The notes: a model not told the origin generated them from the sequence alone. Positions 16,666 through 25,617 are shown, counted from the first letter of the stretch. The stretch: DNA of 64,000 bases from Aquimarina megaterium XH134 (GCF_000520975.1 NZ_JACB01000013.1:1-64000), one strand, 5' to 3'. Numbers and translations are program-made.

Positions 16666-17271
16666 TTATGCTTCGTTTTCTTCAATGATTTTATTTTTTA
16701 ACTCGATAATTTCTAAAAGAGTCCGTATTTCTTTTTGAATACTACTTCTAACGAACTTAATAAAGATAATAGCACTAATAACATAGGAAACGTCGATCAA
16801 TACCATTTGCCATGTGGTAAAGTATAAGCTAAATTCTGGAGTGATCATATAAAAACCAATAGTGTACAATGCAATAATAGTGATCGTGATTGGTCCATGA
16901 ATACGTTTTCTAAACTTATAAAATGCTATTGTATTATTGGTTGTTTTTAAGACATCGTCTATTATATCGATCTTTTTTGATTTTAAGACACTACCACACT
17001 CAATTAGTATTCGTAGTAGTAATCCTCCTATCATTAAAGCTACTCCAATTCTACTAAGTATTTCTTTTACCGGAGCTATATAGTAGAAAAAGGCAGATAT
17101 TCCTATTAATGTGATTGATAGTATTATGATATTTCCGTAGTGAAAACGGGTATTAGAATTTTTCTTCGAAGTAATAGAAGATAATGTCTCTTCTAATACT
17201 CCAGAATTACTCTCAATATCTTTTTTTCCTTTTTGCCACTTACGTTGCAAATCATCAAATTCATTACTCAT
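16666..17271 (-). CDS. Four-helix membrane protein coupled to ECF sigma factor
   Basis: 201 residues. A polar N-terminus (FDDLQRKWQKGKKDIES, resembling the cytosolic start of small sigma-linked membrane proteins) precedes four hydrophobic segments at about 45-65, 72-92, 123-143 and 150-170 and a charged helical C-terminus. Its start overlaps the sigma gene by 8 bp. Position downstream of and overlapping a sigma gene suggests a membrane-bound anti-sigma or sensor role, but there is no recognised zinc-finger or FecR domain. Confidence 0.75.
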   Translation of the reverse strand: MSNEFDDLQRKWQKGKKDIESNSGVLEETLSSITSKKNSNTRFHYGNIIILSITLIGISAFFYYIAPVKEILSRIGVALMIGGLLLRILIECGSVLKSKKIDIIDDVLKTTNNTIAFYKFRKRIHGPITITIIALYTIGFYMITPEFSLYFTTWQMVLIDVSYVISAIIFIKFVRSSIQKEIRTLLEIIELKNKIIEENEA

Positions 17272-17758
17272 GATCTAATATTTTTTTAAGTCGTTTCTTT
17301 ATTCTGTGAATTTTTACCCTAACATTGGTGGGTTTAATACCTAAAACATGTGATATAGTTTCATAGTCCTGTCCTTCTAACACCATCATAATGATTAACC
17401 TATCCAGTTCTTCTAATTGGCCTATAGCTATATACAATCCTTGTTCTTGTTCTGCATCTTGATTTTGTGACTCATCAACCAGTACATGTTCAATTTTATC
17501 AAAGGATAATCTCTTTTTCTTTTTTTCTTTTCTTATGTATTGCAGGCATGTATTTACCGTGATTCTATACACCCAGGTTTTATGAGTGGATTGCCCTTTA
17601 AAGTTTTCGAGAGCATTCCAGATGTTAATGAATACTTCTTGCGAAAGATCATTAGCCATATCTATATCTCCTTTCATAAAACCGAGACACATTTGCTGAA
17701 CCATAGGATAGCACTGGCGATATACGGTCTCAAAAAGCTGTTGATTCTTTTTACTCAT
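17264..17758 (-). CDS. RNA polymerase sigma factor, ECF subfamily
   Basis: 164 residues, typical of ECF sigma factors. Region 2 is visible from YPMVQQMCLGFMKGDIDMANDLSQEVFINIW to TWVYRITVNTCLQYIRKEK (about 14-78), and region 4 in LDRLIIMMVLEGQDYETISHVLGIKPTNVRVKIHR (about 118-155). It overlaps the hydrolase gene upstream and the membrane protein gene downstream by 8 bp each, so all three are translated as a unit. Its target promoters cannot be inferred. Confidence 0.92.
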   Translation of the reverse strand: MSKKNQQLFETVYRQCYPMVQQMCLGFMKGDIDMANDLSQEVFINIWNALENFKGQSTHKTWVYRITVNTCLQYIRKEKKKKRLSFDKIEHVLVDESQNQDAEQEQGLYIAIGQLEELDRLIIMMVLEGQDYETISHVLGIKPTNVRVKIHRIKKRLKKILDHE

Positions 17759-18590
17759 TTGCGAGGAAAGTGTTTACTGTTGTATAAAACCATTCGGGTT
17801 GATCAAACATAATAAAGTGTCTACTGTTTGAAGCCATCTCGATAGATTTGTTTGCTAAAGTAGCATATTGTTTTTCATAATTAGACTTTGCAATTTCTAC
17901 AGAAGGAAAAGATGCTCCCAGAATTAAGGTTTTTGCAGTCACTTTGTTTAAAACTTTTCTTAAATCAAGCTTCAATAAATCGGTATATCCATATACATAG
18001 GTTTCGCGATCAGCTTCCATAATCCAATTGATTAGAGTATCTACTTTATCTTTATTATTGGTCATGTTTTGTGCCATCATGGTAGCAGTCTGTTTAAACT
18101 GTGTATCTTCTGCCTGTAGCATTTGCTTGTTATATGGACTATCGTATTGTATTTGACTTTCTGGTACACTAGGCATCATTAATTCTCGCATACACGGGAT
18201 AGAATCTACAATAACTAATCTGGTAATTGTATCGGGTAGTGCTGCAGCAAGATCAATAGCTAGATTTCCACCCATACTGTGCCCTATAATTGTTACATTG
18301 GTTAGGTTTTTATCTTTAATATATACGATCAATTCTTTTTTAATGGTATCATACCATGGCATTGCAATAGGCGGGTTACCATTAAAACCAGCGTAGGAAA
18401 TAAGATGAGCCTCACTTTTTGTAGTTAAATGTTCAACAGTATCGTTCCATATCGATCCGGGAGTAGTAAAACCTGGTAAAAATAATACAGGATTTCCTTG
18501 TCCAACTATTTTGGTCGTAATAGCCGATGTTTGACTAAATCCCAGGTTAATGATAACTAATGCTAAGAGGGTAATTCTAAATGTTTTCAT
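17751..18590 (-). CDS. Exported alpha/beta hydrolase
   Basis: 279 residues. A signal peptide (MKTFRITLLALVIINLGFSQ) is followed by an alpha/beta-hydrolase core: oxyanion segment VLFLPGFTTPGSIW, nucleophile elbow GHSMGG (Ser near residue 105), and the late His in SNSRHFIMFDQPEWF. Substrate unknown; relatives are esterases and lactonases. It is first in an overlapping unit with the ECF sigma gene, an unusual position for an exported hydrolase. Confidence 0.88.
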   Translation of the reverse strand: MKTFRITLLALVIINLGFSQTSAITTKIVGQGNPVLFLPGFTTPGSIWNDTVEHLTTKSEAHLISYAGFNGNPPIAMPWYDTIKKELIVYIKDKNLTNVTIIGHSMGGNLAIDLAAALPDTITRLVIVDSIPCMRELMMPSVPESQIQYDSPYNKQMLQAEDTQFKQTATMMAQNMTNNKDKVDTLINWIMEADRETYVYGYTDLLKLDLRKVLNKVTAKTLILGASFPSVEIAKSNYEKQYATLANKSIEMASNSRHFIMFDQPEWFYTTVNTFLANE

Positions 18591-18774
18591 GTCTTTATTT
18601 TTATTGTATTTCTATTTTGATTTTCCCCTTTGATGCAGAAAGTTGTGAATTGTTACACGTGGGATAAAAAAAATAAAAAGAAATACAAAAGACCTGTGAA
18701 AACTTAGTCAATAGTTGGTTGATAACATACAGAGGATATTAGAGTTATTGAATATATACATATAAGAAGAGAGA

Positions 18775-19230
18775 TTAATGTTTGGAAGAATCGTTAAATT
18801 GCCAAAGGACATTTACAATTTTCCATGTGCCGTTTATTTTTACAATATGCATATAATCAATCCACTCATCTGCAATAAGTTTTACAGAAGCTGTTTTATC
18901 AAAAACATCTAATATAATAACCTCTTTTTTTGGTTTTTTGGGAAACTTATCTCCGTTACTATTATAAAACTCTGAGAGAATTACCATAAAATCTGTAAAC
19001 GTTTCTCGAAGGTATTCTTTGTTTGTCGCTTTATTTTTCCAAAAAGTTCTTTTTACCATTCTAGGATGAGCAGCACGTTCAAACTGCTTAGGATTTACAT
19101 TGTGTTGTGCTTCTAGGTAATCAAGAGCTACTTGTTTAATATCCAGAGAATCTTGTTTGGATTGTGCATTTGTTTGATAGGAAAGTAAACCGATACAACA
19201 TAGTAAAACAATTTTAAACATATATTTCAT
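18775..19230 (-). CDS. Secreted NTF2-like (putative lumazine-binding type) protein
   Basis: 151 residues. A signal peptide (about 1-22) precedes an NTF2/SnoaL-like cone fold: helix ALDYLEAQHNVNPKQFERAAHP, then EVIILDVFDKTASVKLIADEWIDYMHIVKINGTWKIVNVLWQF, the end pattern of the lumazine-binding-like group. Such proteins are small ligand-binding or structural modules. It stands alone between the hydrolase unit and an AraC gene. Confidence 0.8.
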   Translation of the reverse strand: MKYMFKIVLLCCIGLLSYQTNAQSKQDSLDIKQVALDYLEAQHNVNPKQFERAAHPRMVKRTFWKNKATNKEYLRETFTDFMVILSEFYNSNGDKFPKKPKKEVIILDVFDKTASVKLIADEWIDYMHIVKINGTWKIVNVLWQFNDSSKH

Positions 19231-19327
19231 GATAAAGACCTTTTATTTTTGTTTCTAAAATAGAAGATATCTAATAATTAAATTTGAAAGTTTTCTTAAA
19301 TATTAACGAACAATAAGGATTAATTTT

Positions 19328-20434
19328 TTATTGCTGAGAAGTAAAATATTCTTTTGGAGATGTTCCCATCAATTTTTTGAAAGACTTATTAAATGTAGTT
19401 TTAGAATTAAAACCTGCTTCCTGCGCCAGCCCAAAAAAAGTTAAGTTTTTTGCTTTATCTGTTTGTGCTAATTCTACAAATTCTTTAATCCGATGATAAT
19501 TGATGTATTCAAAGAAATTCATGCCGATATTTTCGTTCAATAATCGTGCTATTTCGGGGCTACTTACTCCTAGCATATCGGCAAGTTCTGCTTTTAATAA
19601 TTTTCTGTTGAGATATGGTTTTTTCTCTACCATTAATCGATCTAATTTGGCTTGCAACTGATCAAGATCGGATTTGGATAATTTGGATTGCGTATATTTT
19701 TTTTGAACTCCACTGGGGATGATTTTAAACAGATCAGGAGAAATCATACCGTAATAAGCAATAAAAAGAATGATTAATGCAATACTTAACCAAATCGTCT
19801 CTCTTGCTGTTCTTTCTATCATTTCGAATCCAAAAATACTAATGAAATAGACAACCACCCAAGATAGCAAGCAAATACCAATTGCGATTAGGAAATTAAG
19901 AAAAAACTGAGTTTTTACAGTATAACTTAATTCGTTACGTAACTCTTTTCTAAAAGAAAGAAATAATTGTAGACTCATTACCCAATATGTGATATTGAAG
20001 AGCAATCCAATGCCTATAAAAATAGTTATGGTACGAAATAATTCTCCACTTTTAATTCTTGCTCCTATGACTTCGTCTGTAGGAAGCATAAACATAAAAA
20101 CAACAAAAATGATATAGAAAACCCCGGGGAGATAGTGTAACAAATCCTGGTACGAAAAGCGTTTGTTTAATAAAGAAGATTTGGTAAACAAGTAAATTGT
20201 AGATCCAAATAATAGTGTTGCAAACTCAGAAAATGCAATCAACCGAAAGTTTTTACCAAAGATATCAGATATATAAAGGACTCGCCCCGATAAACCAATC
20301 ATAAGAACCAGAACCAAAAAAGCAACATATCCATTAATGTTTTTTCTGTTTTTTGGCGAAAAAAGATAAATACAGAGTAAAAATAAACTCTGGAAATAAC
20401 CAAAATATACAAGTTGATTTAAAAGTGTTTGCAT
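19328..20434 (-). CDS. AraC family regulator with N-terminal membrane domain
   Basis: 368 residues. Seven or so hydrophobic segments occupy residues 5-240, followed by a cytosolic linker and an AraC HTH pair at about 265-366 (LKAELADMLGVSSPEIARLL and FFGLAQEAGFNSKTTFNKSFKKLMGTSPKEYF). This architecture, common in Bacteroidota, ties a membrane sensor to DNA binding without a separate kinase. The upstream secreted gene ends 57 bp before it and may be co-transcribed through a hairpin. Confidence 0.9.
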   Translation of the reverse strand: MQTLLNQLVYFGYFQSLFLLCIYLFSPKNRKNINGYVAFLVLVLMIGLSGRVLYISDIFGKNFRLIAFSEFATLLFGSTIYLFTKSSLLNKRFSYQDLLHYLPGVFYIIFVVFMFMLPTDEVIGARIKSGELFRTITIFIGIGLLFNITYWVMSLQLFLSFRKELRNELSYTVKTQFFLNFLIAIGICLLSWVVVYFISIFGFEMIERTARETIWLSIALIILFIAYYGMISPDLFKIIPSGVQKKYTQSKLSKSDLDQLQAKLDRLMVEKKPYLNRKLLKAELADMLGVSSPEIARLLNENIGMNFFEYINYHRIKEFVELAQTDKAKNLTFFGLAQEAGFNSKTTFNKSFKKLMGTSPKEYFTSQQ

Positions 20435-20445
20435 AATGATGTATT

Positions 20446-20470
20446 AAGCAGGTTATTTAATAACCTGCTT
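20446..20470. terminator. Perfect inverted repeat between secreted gene and AraC gene
   Basis: Twelve-base arms AAGCAGGTTATT (20446-20457) and AATAACCTGCTT (20459-20470) are exact complements. The T run is on the plus-strand side, but both neighbours are on the minus strand and the hairpin ends only 11 bases before the AraC ATG at 20434. It may therefore act as a weak terminator, an RNA processing site or a translation-control hairpin. Confidence 0.55.
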
Positions 20471-20491
20471 TTTATAGGTCTAAAATAGTTA

Positions 20492-21190
20492 CTAAATCTG
20501 AAACTGGTTCACATGTTTCACCGAACTATGATCCATTTTTAGGTTTTCTTTATAAAATTGTTCAAAAGCGGCTTTATTTTCCCAGGTGGTAATAACCAAA
20601 TAATCTGGATTGTAGTTATATCCAAAAGGAGATGCACCTTCTGTAAACTCAACTTGTGTTTGACCACCTGCTTTTTTCATTTTTTGTATCCATCTTTGTT
20701 TAAATTTTTGAAAAGACGACTTGTCTTTATGCCAATACGCAGTAACAATATTAAATTTCTCAGGATTAATACTAAAAGAAAGATCTTGTTTTAATTCGTA
20801 ATAAGTAAGACCAAATGTTGACCAGATATTTCTTCTCTCTTCATGAAAATCAGGCATTATTTTTTGAATATCCTGTAAGAATTTTTCTCGACCATTAAGG
20901 GTATCCCAATATCCAAAAATCATACTTTCGGGATGATAATTACCTTGAGTCGGACTTCCTTTTATTGCAATCCCCGGTAAATTATGATATCCCATTTTTT
21001 CGGCAACTGGAAATGCAGTTTTAAAATAATGCTGTAGTTTTTGTTTAGTATCGGGTTTGGTATTCAGAAATATGATATCAAATACGTGCCCTTTTTTTAG
21101 GGTATATGATTTTGTCTTTGATTGCGCATTCAGGGATGTAAAATTAACAGTCAAAAAGAGTGTTAATAACGAGATTTTTAAAAGCTTCAT
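20492..21190 (-). CDS. Secreted protein with two dimeric alpha/beta-barrel-like halves
   Basis: 232 residues. A signal peptide (about 1-23) precedes two similar halves: a first (about 30-120) with GHVFDIIFLNTKPDTKQKLQHYF and FGYWDTLNGREKF, and a second (about 140-225) with FNIVTAYWHKDKSSFQKFK and LVITTWENKAAFEQFYK. The repeated beta-alpha-beta pattern with a W near the end fits an antibiotic-monooxygenase/NIPSNAP-like barrel duplicated in one chain. No catalytic residue is evident. Confidence 0.7.
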   Translation of the reverse strand: MKLLKISLLTLFLTVNFTSLNAQSKTKSYTLKKGHVFDIIFLNTKPDTKQKLQHYFKTAFPVAEKMGYHNLPGIAIKGSPTQGNYHPESMIFGYWDTLNGREKFLQDIQKIMPDFHEERRNIWSTFGLTYYELKQDLSFSINPEKFNIVTAYWHKDKSSFQKFKQRWIQKMKKAGGQTQVEFTEGASPFGYNYNPDYLVITTWENKAAFEQFYKENLKMDHSSVKHVNQFQI

Positions 21191-21279
21191 ATAGTTCTTC
21201 AGTTTTAATTAATGAATTTTTTTACAAGACAAATGTATATGCTATCATCTGGGAAATGAAGAATAATAGGGGGCGAAAG

Positions 21280-21300
21280 GTACATATACCGTATGTGTAC
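21280..21300. promoter_or_regulatory. Imperfect palindrome upstream of secreted barrel gene
   Basis: GTACATATAC and GTATGTGTAC surround one central C with a single mismatch, 90 bases upstream of the ATG at 21190. It has operator-like size and could bind the neighbouring AraC regulator or another factor. Confidence 0.35.
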
Positions 21301-21385
21301 TTTTATTTGAAGATAAAATCGCGAAAATCGATGATGTAGAGATGATCCGATTAAAACTTACTAACTCTTGGTATGAAGTATATAC

Positions 21386-21757
21386 TTAATTAGTATTTGT
21401 TTTAGTATTGATTTGATCAACCAAATTACAGATGTATCGATTAAATTCAACATTTCTTGCACCATAACTGGCAAGCCCTATTAATTTTACTTCCTGGTTT
21501 TCTTTAGAATTTAATTTTATGATAAATAAAGAGTAGCCTTCTTTGGTTCTAAACCTAAGTTCTTGTTCTTCTCTTATAATTTCATAATCACTCAACTCAT
21601 CAGAATAAGGTGATTCTTTTATTAGAATATAGTTTTCATAAAAAATGCAATTAGGGCTTGGCTTAATTTTACTCAAAAGGAAGACAAGAGTAACTATACT
21701 AATTACTACCATACTACCTATTATCATAACGATCATCTTTCTAGAGTTTTTATACAT
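21386..21757 (-). CDS. Small single-pass membrane protein, unknown
   Basis: 123 residues. A basic start (MYKNSRK) and one hydrophobic segment (about 8-30) anchor a short extracytoplasmic domain with alternating charged strands (EIIREEQELRFRTKEGYSLFIIKL). No family recognised. It is flanked by intergenic DNA on both sides; no partner is obvious. Confidence 0.6.
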   Translation of the reverse strand: MYKNSRKMIVMIIGSMVVISIVTLVFLLSKIKPSPNCIFYENYILIKESPYSDELSDYEIIREEQELRFRTKEGYSLFIIKLNSKENQEVKLIGLASYGARNVEFNRYICNLVDQINTKTNTN

Positions 21758-21957
21758 TGTTAACCACGCCTTATACTATCTAATGTACTAAAAATTATTT
21801 TCTTTTTCTGATCGTAAATTGCTTCTTGTTTCAAAAAACACTCCGAAAATCTACAAATTAGAGCCATTCAGCTAATTAGTTTTTTAGACCTTTTCCTTAT
21901 TTCTATCTTTTAAAGAATCTCAATATATATTAATCCAACTTATTTAAAACGTAAACA

Positions 21958-24618
21958 ATGAAACACAAACTCTTATTCGTCGTATGCTTACTCTTTACTT
22001 TATGTATGTATTCCCAAACATTTATTAGAGATTATAGTAATCCTACAGCAACTTATCAATTAAAAATGGAATTTTTACCACAATCTTGGGGAGATGTTTA
22101 TCTTGATATAGAGATGAAAAACACGGGAAATAGCGGTATTAATGCTAGAAATGCGAAAATTCAGTTTTTATCGGATGGTACTCCAAGCCTTGTAAATTTT
22201 ACACCAAATGGAAGTATTTCATACCCAACTGTAACTATGACCCATCTACAAGATGGAAATCAATTTATTAATTCCTTAAATATTGGACTTCCTGAAGCAT
22301 CCTGGGTCGATCATATTTTATCTCCTAATGAAAGTTTTAAACTTAGAATTGATCTTAGAACAGTAACATCAACATACAGTGATCTTGCAGATTCTGTTAG
22401 ATTTTATACAGAAGATGGAGTTCCTTCTTTATTTACAAATGTAACAACTACGGTAACAGGAAATGATACTAATGCTGTTGTGGTTAACTATAAAAATATG
22501 AGTTCTAATGCTCAATCCACAGAAACAATTACTACATCGAAAACTTCTTCGTTAAGAGTAAATCAGCAATACCAGATATGGGCAGATAATTTTGTTGTAG
22601 GTATGACTCAATACACCAGTGCATATTCAGAATTATCACCTTTATTATTTACTCCTTCTGAAACAAATACCGCTATTGCAATAGGATTTACTAAATCTAC
22701 TATCCGAACAGAAAATGTAACTGTTAATGTATCTGGACTTCCCAGCGGAGTTTCTACAGCAATTACGCTTAAGAATAATGATATAAACGGTGTAGGTAAA
22801 AACACACAGATTGCTAATGGTAGTACTACTATATCACAGGTTCTCGAAGGAAACTATAGTGTTACAATATCTGCCTATACCGATAGTGCTAATAACCTAA
22901 TTTATACTCCACAATACACTGCTAATCTTACAGTAGCAGCAGGAGGTAGCAATACTCTGGCTGTTTCTTTTACCGCTTCTTCTGTGCATGAGTTTACTGT
23001 TAAAGGGTTTCCTGAATACCTATCTCATGGAACTATAACAAATGCAGCGGCTTCTTTTGACGATAACTTTAAGAACTCGCCTTTAAGTGTTCTTTTTAAA
23101 TATTCTGGATTAGATGGTGCAGGGGATAGAGGTAAAATTCCTGATATGACTCCTACAAAGAATACCATTGAGCAAGCACGAAGATTAGAAAATAATCAAG
23201 GTGGTAGAAAAATACTTCCCGTGATGGTACATTACACTGCCAACGCTAGTGGAGGAGGGTCTTTGGAAGCAATAAAAGATTTGTCTGAAAATCAGAACCT
23301 ATATTTTCATTATAGAAATTTGATTCAGGAAATTAAAGTTATGTTAAGCTATGAAGATACCGATCATCCTAATCCCGGAGCTTTTGTAATTAGTCCAGAT
23401 CTAATAGGTGCTATTCAACAAGATGTCGTTTTTGGAAATGATCATAATATCAGAACGATGAGAGTTGAGGTTAATCAGGATATCAAAAGAGCTTTTGAAG
23501 ATGAAAATTTAAGTATTACGGGACTTCCTTCTTTTTCTGATAACCTAAAAGGTTATTTTCAATCGGTTAATTTCCTTATCCATCACGTCGGAGAATGTAA
23601 AATACCTTTTGGATATCAGCAAAATGTGTGGGCTGCTGGTTCTGCCCGTTGGGTGTTTGAAAAAGCAGGAGAGTTTAATGATCCTGTGAGTGAAGCAATA
23701 GAAGTAGCAGATTTTATGAATAGCCTTGAGCTTTATACAGGAGATTGGAAACCAGACTTTATAGCTTTTGATCGATATGAAAGAGATTGTTTTGGGCCGG
23801 CTGCAATACAAAATTATGCATGGACTGCCAGACATTGGGATAAATATCTGATCTTTTGTAAAGAAATAGCAGAACGAGTAGGTAATGTACCTATTATGCT
23901 ATGGCAAATCCCCGGTGGGCATATCCCTACTACAGATGAAAATATTGTTAATTTCGATATTGCTAATCATTCTTCGGGTTCTGCTCCTTATTTTCTTGGA
24001 GATAGTAGAATAGGAACGAATCTAAATAAAATTCATCCAGATTTAAAAAATATATCGTTAGCAGCACTTCCTCATTATGATGCAAATACGGTTGGAAAGC
24101 TTTTGGCTAAGGATAATGGTTACGATTGGGGAACCTCTAATCTGCAAAGATTAGCAGATATGAATGTTTTTGCAATTTTATGGGGTGGAGGATCTACCAC
24201 AGGAATAGGTTCTATTGGTACTAATGGAGATGATGATCGGTGGTTAGCTACAAAAATAAGTGAGTATTACAACAATCCTCCCGTGTATAAAACCGTTGCG
24301 ATTACACCATATCAAAATGCAGCATATTGCCAGAATGGAGCGAAATCCTCATTGCCACCTAATGAAAATAGTAGAGGGTTACAGGATATAAAAATATTTC
24401 CTAGTCCTGCAAAAGATCAATTACAGATAAGTAACTCTGTTGCCGGACAAGAATTTGTGATAATGATATTTGATATATATGGTAAAAAAGTAGGTGAATA
24501 TAAAAAACAAAATGAGAATAGTATAGACGTATCTACTTTATCTAAAGGAGCCTACATTATTAAATTATACCCTCTATCTAAAGAAGAGAGCATCTCTAAA
24601 ATATTTTACAAAGACTAA
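21958..24618 (+). CDS. T9SS-secreted protein with putative glycan-binding and TIM-barrel-like regions
   Basis: 886 residues. A signal peptide (about 1-20) is followed by a beta-rich region (about 22-160) resembling a cellulose-binding module (LDIEMKNTGNSGINARNAKIQFL) and a second beta region (about 230-340). The large middle part (about 345-805) has barrel-like alternation and polar motifs: FKYSGLDGAGDRG, VMVHYTANASGGG, PDFIAFDRYERDCFG, IMLWQIPGGHIP and FAILWGGGSTTG. The Asp/Glu-rich strand ends suggest a glycoside hydrolase, but the family is not recognised. Residues about 812-886 are a T9SS type A sorting domain (IKIFPSPAKDQLQIS ... GKKVGEY ... LSKGAYIIKL), so export to the cell surface is expected. 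It is monocistronic and the only plus-strand gene for many kilobases. Confidence 0.75.
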   Translation: MKHKLLFVVCLLFTLCMYSQTFIRDYSNPTATYQLKMEFLPQSWGDVYLDIEMKNTGNSGINARNAKIQFLSDGTPSLVNFTPNGSISYPTVTMTHLQDGNQFINSLNIGLPEASWVDHILSPNESFKLRIDLRTVTSTYSDLADSVRFYTEDGVPSLFTNVTTTVTGNDTNAVVVNYKNMSSNAQSTETITTSKTSSLRVNQQYQIWADNFVVGMTQYTSAYSELSPLLFTPSETNTAIAIGFTKSTIRTENVTVNVSGLPSGVSTAITLKNNDINGVGKNTQIANGSTTISQVLEGNYSVTISAYTDSANNLIYTPQYTANLTVAAGGSNTLAVSFTASSVHEFTVKGFPEYLSHGTITNAAASFDDNFKNSPLSVLFKYSGLDGAGDRGKIPDMTPTKNTIEQARRLENNQGGRKILPVMVHYTANASGGGSLEAIKDLSENQNLYFHYRNLIQEIKVMLSYEDTDHPNPGAFVISPDLIGAIQQDVVFGNDHNIRTMRVEVNQDIKRAFEDENLSITGLPSFSDNLKGYFQSVNFLIHHVGECKIPFGYQQNVWAAGSARWVFEKAGEFNDPVSEAIEVADFMNSLELYTGDWKPDFIAFDRYERDCFGPAAIQNYAWTARHWDKYLIFCKEIAERVGNVPIMLWQIPGGHIPTTDENIVNFDIANHSSGSAPYFLGDSRIGTNLNKIHPDLKNISLAALPHYDANTVGKLLAKDNGYDWGTSNLQRLADMNVFAILWGGGSTTGIGSIGTNGDDDRWLATKISEYYNNPPVYKTVAITPYQNAAYCQNGAKSSLPPNENSRGLQDIKIFPSPAKDQLQISNSVAGQEFVIMIFDIYGKKVGEYKKQNENSIDVSTLSKGAYIIKLYPLSKEESISKIFYKD

Positions 24619-24656
24619 CACTACCTGTTTAAAGAATAGATGTTAACTAAATTAGA

Positions 24657-24720
24657 AACCAAAGCCTATCAAAAGTATTTAATCATCATATATGATATAA
24701 AATATGGATAGGTTTTGGTT
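24657..24720. terminator. Hairpin after the T9SS protein gene
   Basis: Fourteen-base arms (AACCAAAGCCTATC at 24657-24670; GATAGGTTTTGGTT at 24707-24720) pair with one mismatch around a 36-nt loop. It lies between convergent genes, so it is a probable terminator even though the T run is weak. Confidence 0.5.
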
Positions 24721-24758
24721 ACTACTAAAAAAATATTTTTTGAATAGATAATTTTACA

Positions 24759-25274
24759 CTATTTGTTTCTGGAAATAGAAAAAATAATATTATCTGGATT
24801 ATCACTATCTATTCTATCTTCAATATGATTGAAATTATTTCTCATGAGTAGTTTTTTTGAAGGCTCATTGTTTTTATGTGTAAAAGCTTCTATATGATCT
24901 AACTCCAAAGTTTTAAACCCATAATTTAGGATACTTATCAGAGCTTCGTTCATGATTCCTTGCTTATAAAAATCTGGATGTAAATCGTAGCCTACTTCTG
25001 CTATTTTTTTGTCTTCAGAGAAATTCCACAGACAGATAGTACCAATAAGTTCGGGATTATTTTTTACCGTTATTCCCCAAAATAACCAATCTTGCTGATC
25101 AATACCTTTATTAATTTTGTTGATAAAACTGATAGCTTCTTCAGTTGTATTTGTTTTAGGTCTTTTTACAAATGTGTTAACGATTTCATTAGATCGTAAA
25201 AAGAGAATCACTTGGTCATCACTTTCTTTTAATTGTCTTAGGAATAATCTTTCGGTTTGTAGTTCTGGAAACAT
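24759..25274 (-). CDS. GNAT family N-acetyltransferase (RimJ/RimL type)
   Basis: 171 residues. The start TERLFLRQLKESD, the central WGITVKNNPELIGTICLW, and EVGYDLHPDFYKQGIMNEALISILNYGF (acetyl-CoA-binding region, with Q-G in place of the usual RGxG) followed by NEPSKKLLMRNNF are typical of RimJ/RimL-like acetyltransferases. Targets may be protein N-termini, small amines or antibiotics. Its ATG lies 170 bp beyond the end of the RiPP precursor gene and past that gene's terminator, so shared transcription is unlikely. Confidence 0.88.
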   Translation of the reverse strand: MFPELQTERLFLRQLKESDDQVILFLRSNEIVNTFVKRPKTNTTEEAISFINKINKGIDQQDWLFWGITVKNNPELIGTICLWNFSEDKKIAEVGYDLHPDFYKQGIMNEALISILNYGFKTLELDHIEAFTHKNNEPSKKLLMRNNFNHIEDRIDSDNPDNIIFSISRNK

Positions 25275-25383
25275 TATAAATTTAGTTTTTTGAAACTTTT
25301 ATAAAGGCTAAAAATATTCAAAAGAATTGTATTCTCATACACATTTAAAATTACTGACAATCATTTTAATTATATACTATATA

Positions 25384-25417
25384 AAAACAGCCAAATATTT
25401 AAATATTTGGCTGTTTT
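25384..25417. terminator. Perfect 17-bp inverted repeat, terminator of RiPP precursor
   Basis: AAAACAGCCAAATATTT (25384-25400) is followed immediately by its exact complement (25401-25417), with flanking A/T runs on both strands. It starts 27 bases after the precursor stop codon and can end transcription either way. Confidence 0.8.
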
Positions 25418-25443
25418 ATAGCTTTAAAAATAGCTTATCTTAT

Positions 25444-25617
25444 TTAACAATCATTTCTATGCGAAATACATGTTCCTGTTGCGCAAGCAAAGTTGCAATT
25501 TGGAGCAATACTAGAATCACAATCCCCTGTACCAGTACCTCCTTTAATTTTTTGAGCACTAAACTTAGAAATTGTGTTTTTGTTGAGTTTAAGTTTTTTT
25601 AATTGCTTTTTCTTCAT
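25444..25617 (-). CDS. RiPP precursor peptide (lanthipeptide-like, GG leader)
   Basis: 57 codons. Residues 1-27 form a Lys-rich leader (MKKKQLKKLKLNKNTISKF... ending KIKGG) with the KKLxLNKxTIS pattern shared by Bacteroidota natural-product precursors; the Gly-Gly at 26-27 is the expected cleavage site for a C39-type peptidase-transporter. The 30-residue core (28-57) starts TGTGDCDSS and holds five Cys and six Ser/Thr in a Cys-rich tail (PNCNFACATGTC ... NDC at the end), suited to lanthionine or disulfide formation. No LanB/LanC, LanM, radical SAM or peptidase-ABC gene is present in the window, so the maturation enzymes must act in trans or be lost. A strong terminator follows. The leader match is the main evidence; a plain Cys-rich secreted peptide is the alternative. 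Confidence 0.8.
   Translation of the reverse strand: MKKKQLKKLKLNKNTISKFSAQKIKGGTGTGDCDSSIAPNCNFACATGTCISHRNDC

Noticed and set aside
23545..23835. 96-codon ORF on the minus strand inside the T9SS gene
   Set aside because: Its sequence lacks any domain or signal and it lies opposite a long, well-supported coding region; it is a shadow frame.
24759..25617. GNAT gene as a tailoring enzyme for the RiPP precursor
   Set aside because: A strong terminator separates the two and the GNAT resembles ordinary RimJ/RimL enzymes, so a shared pathway is not supported.
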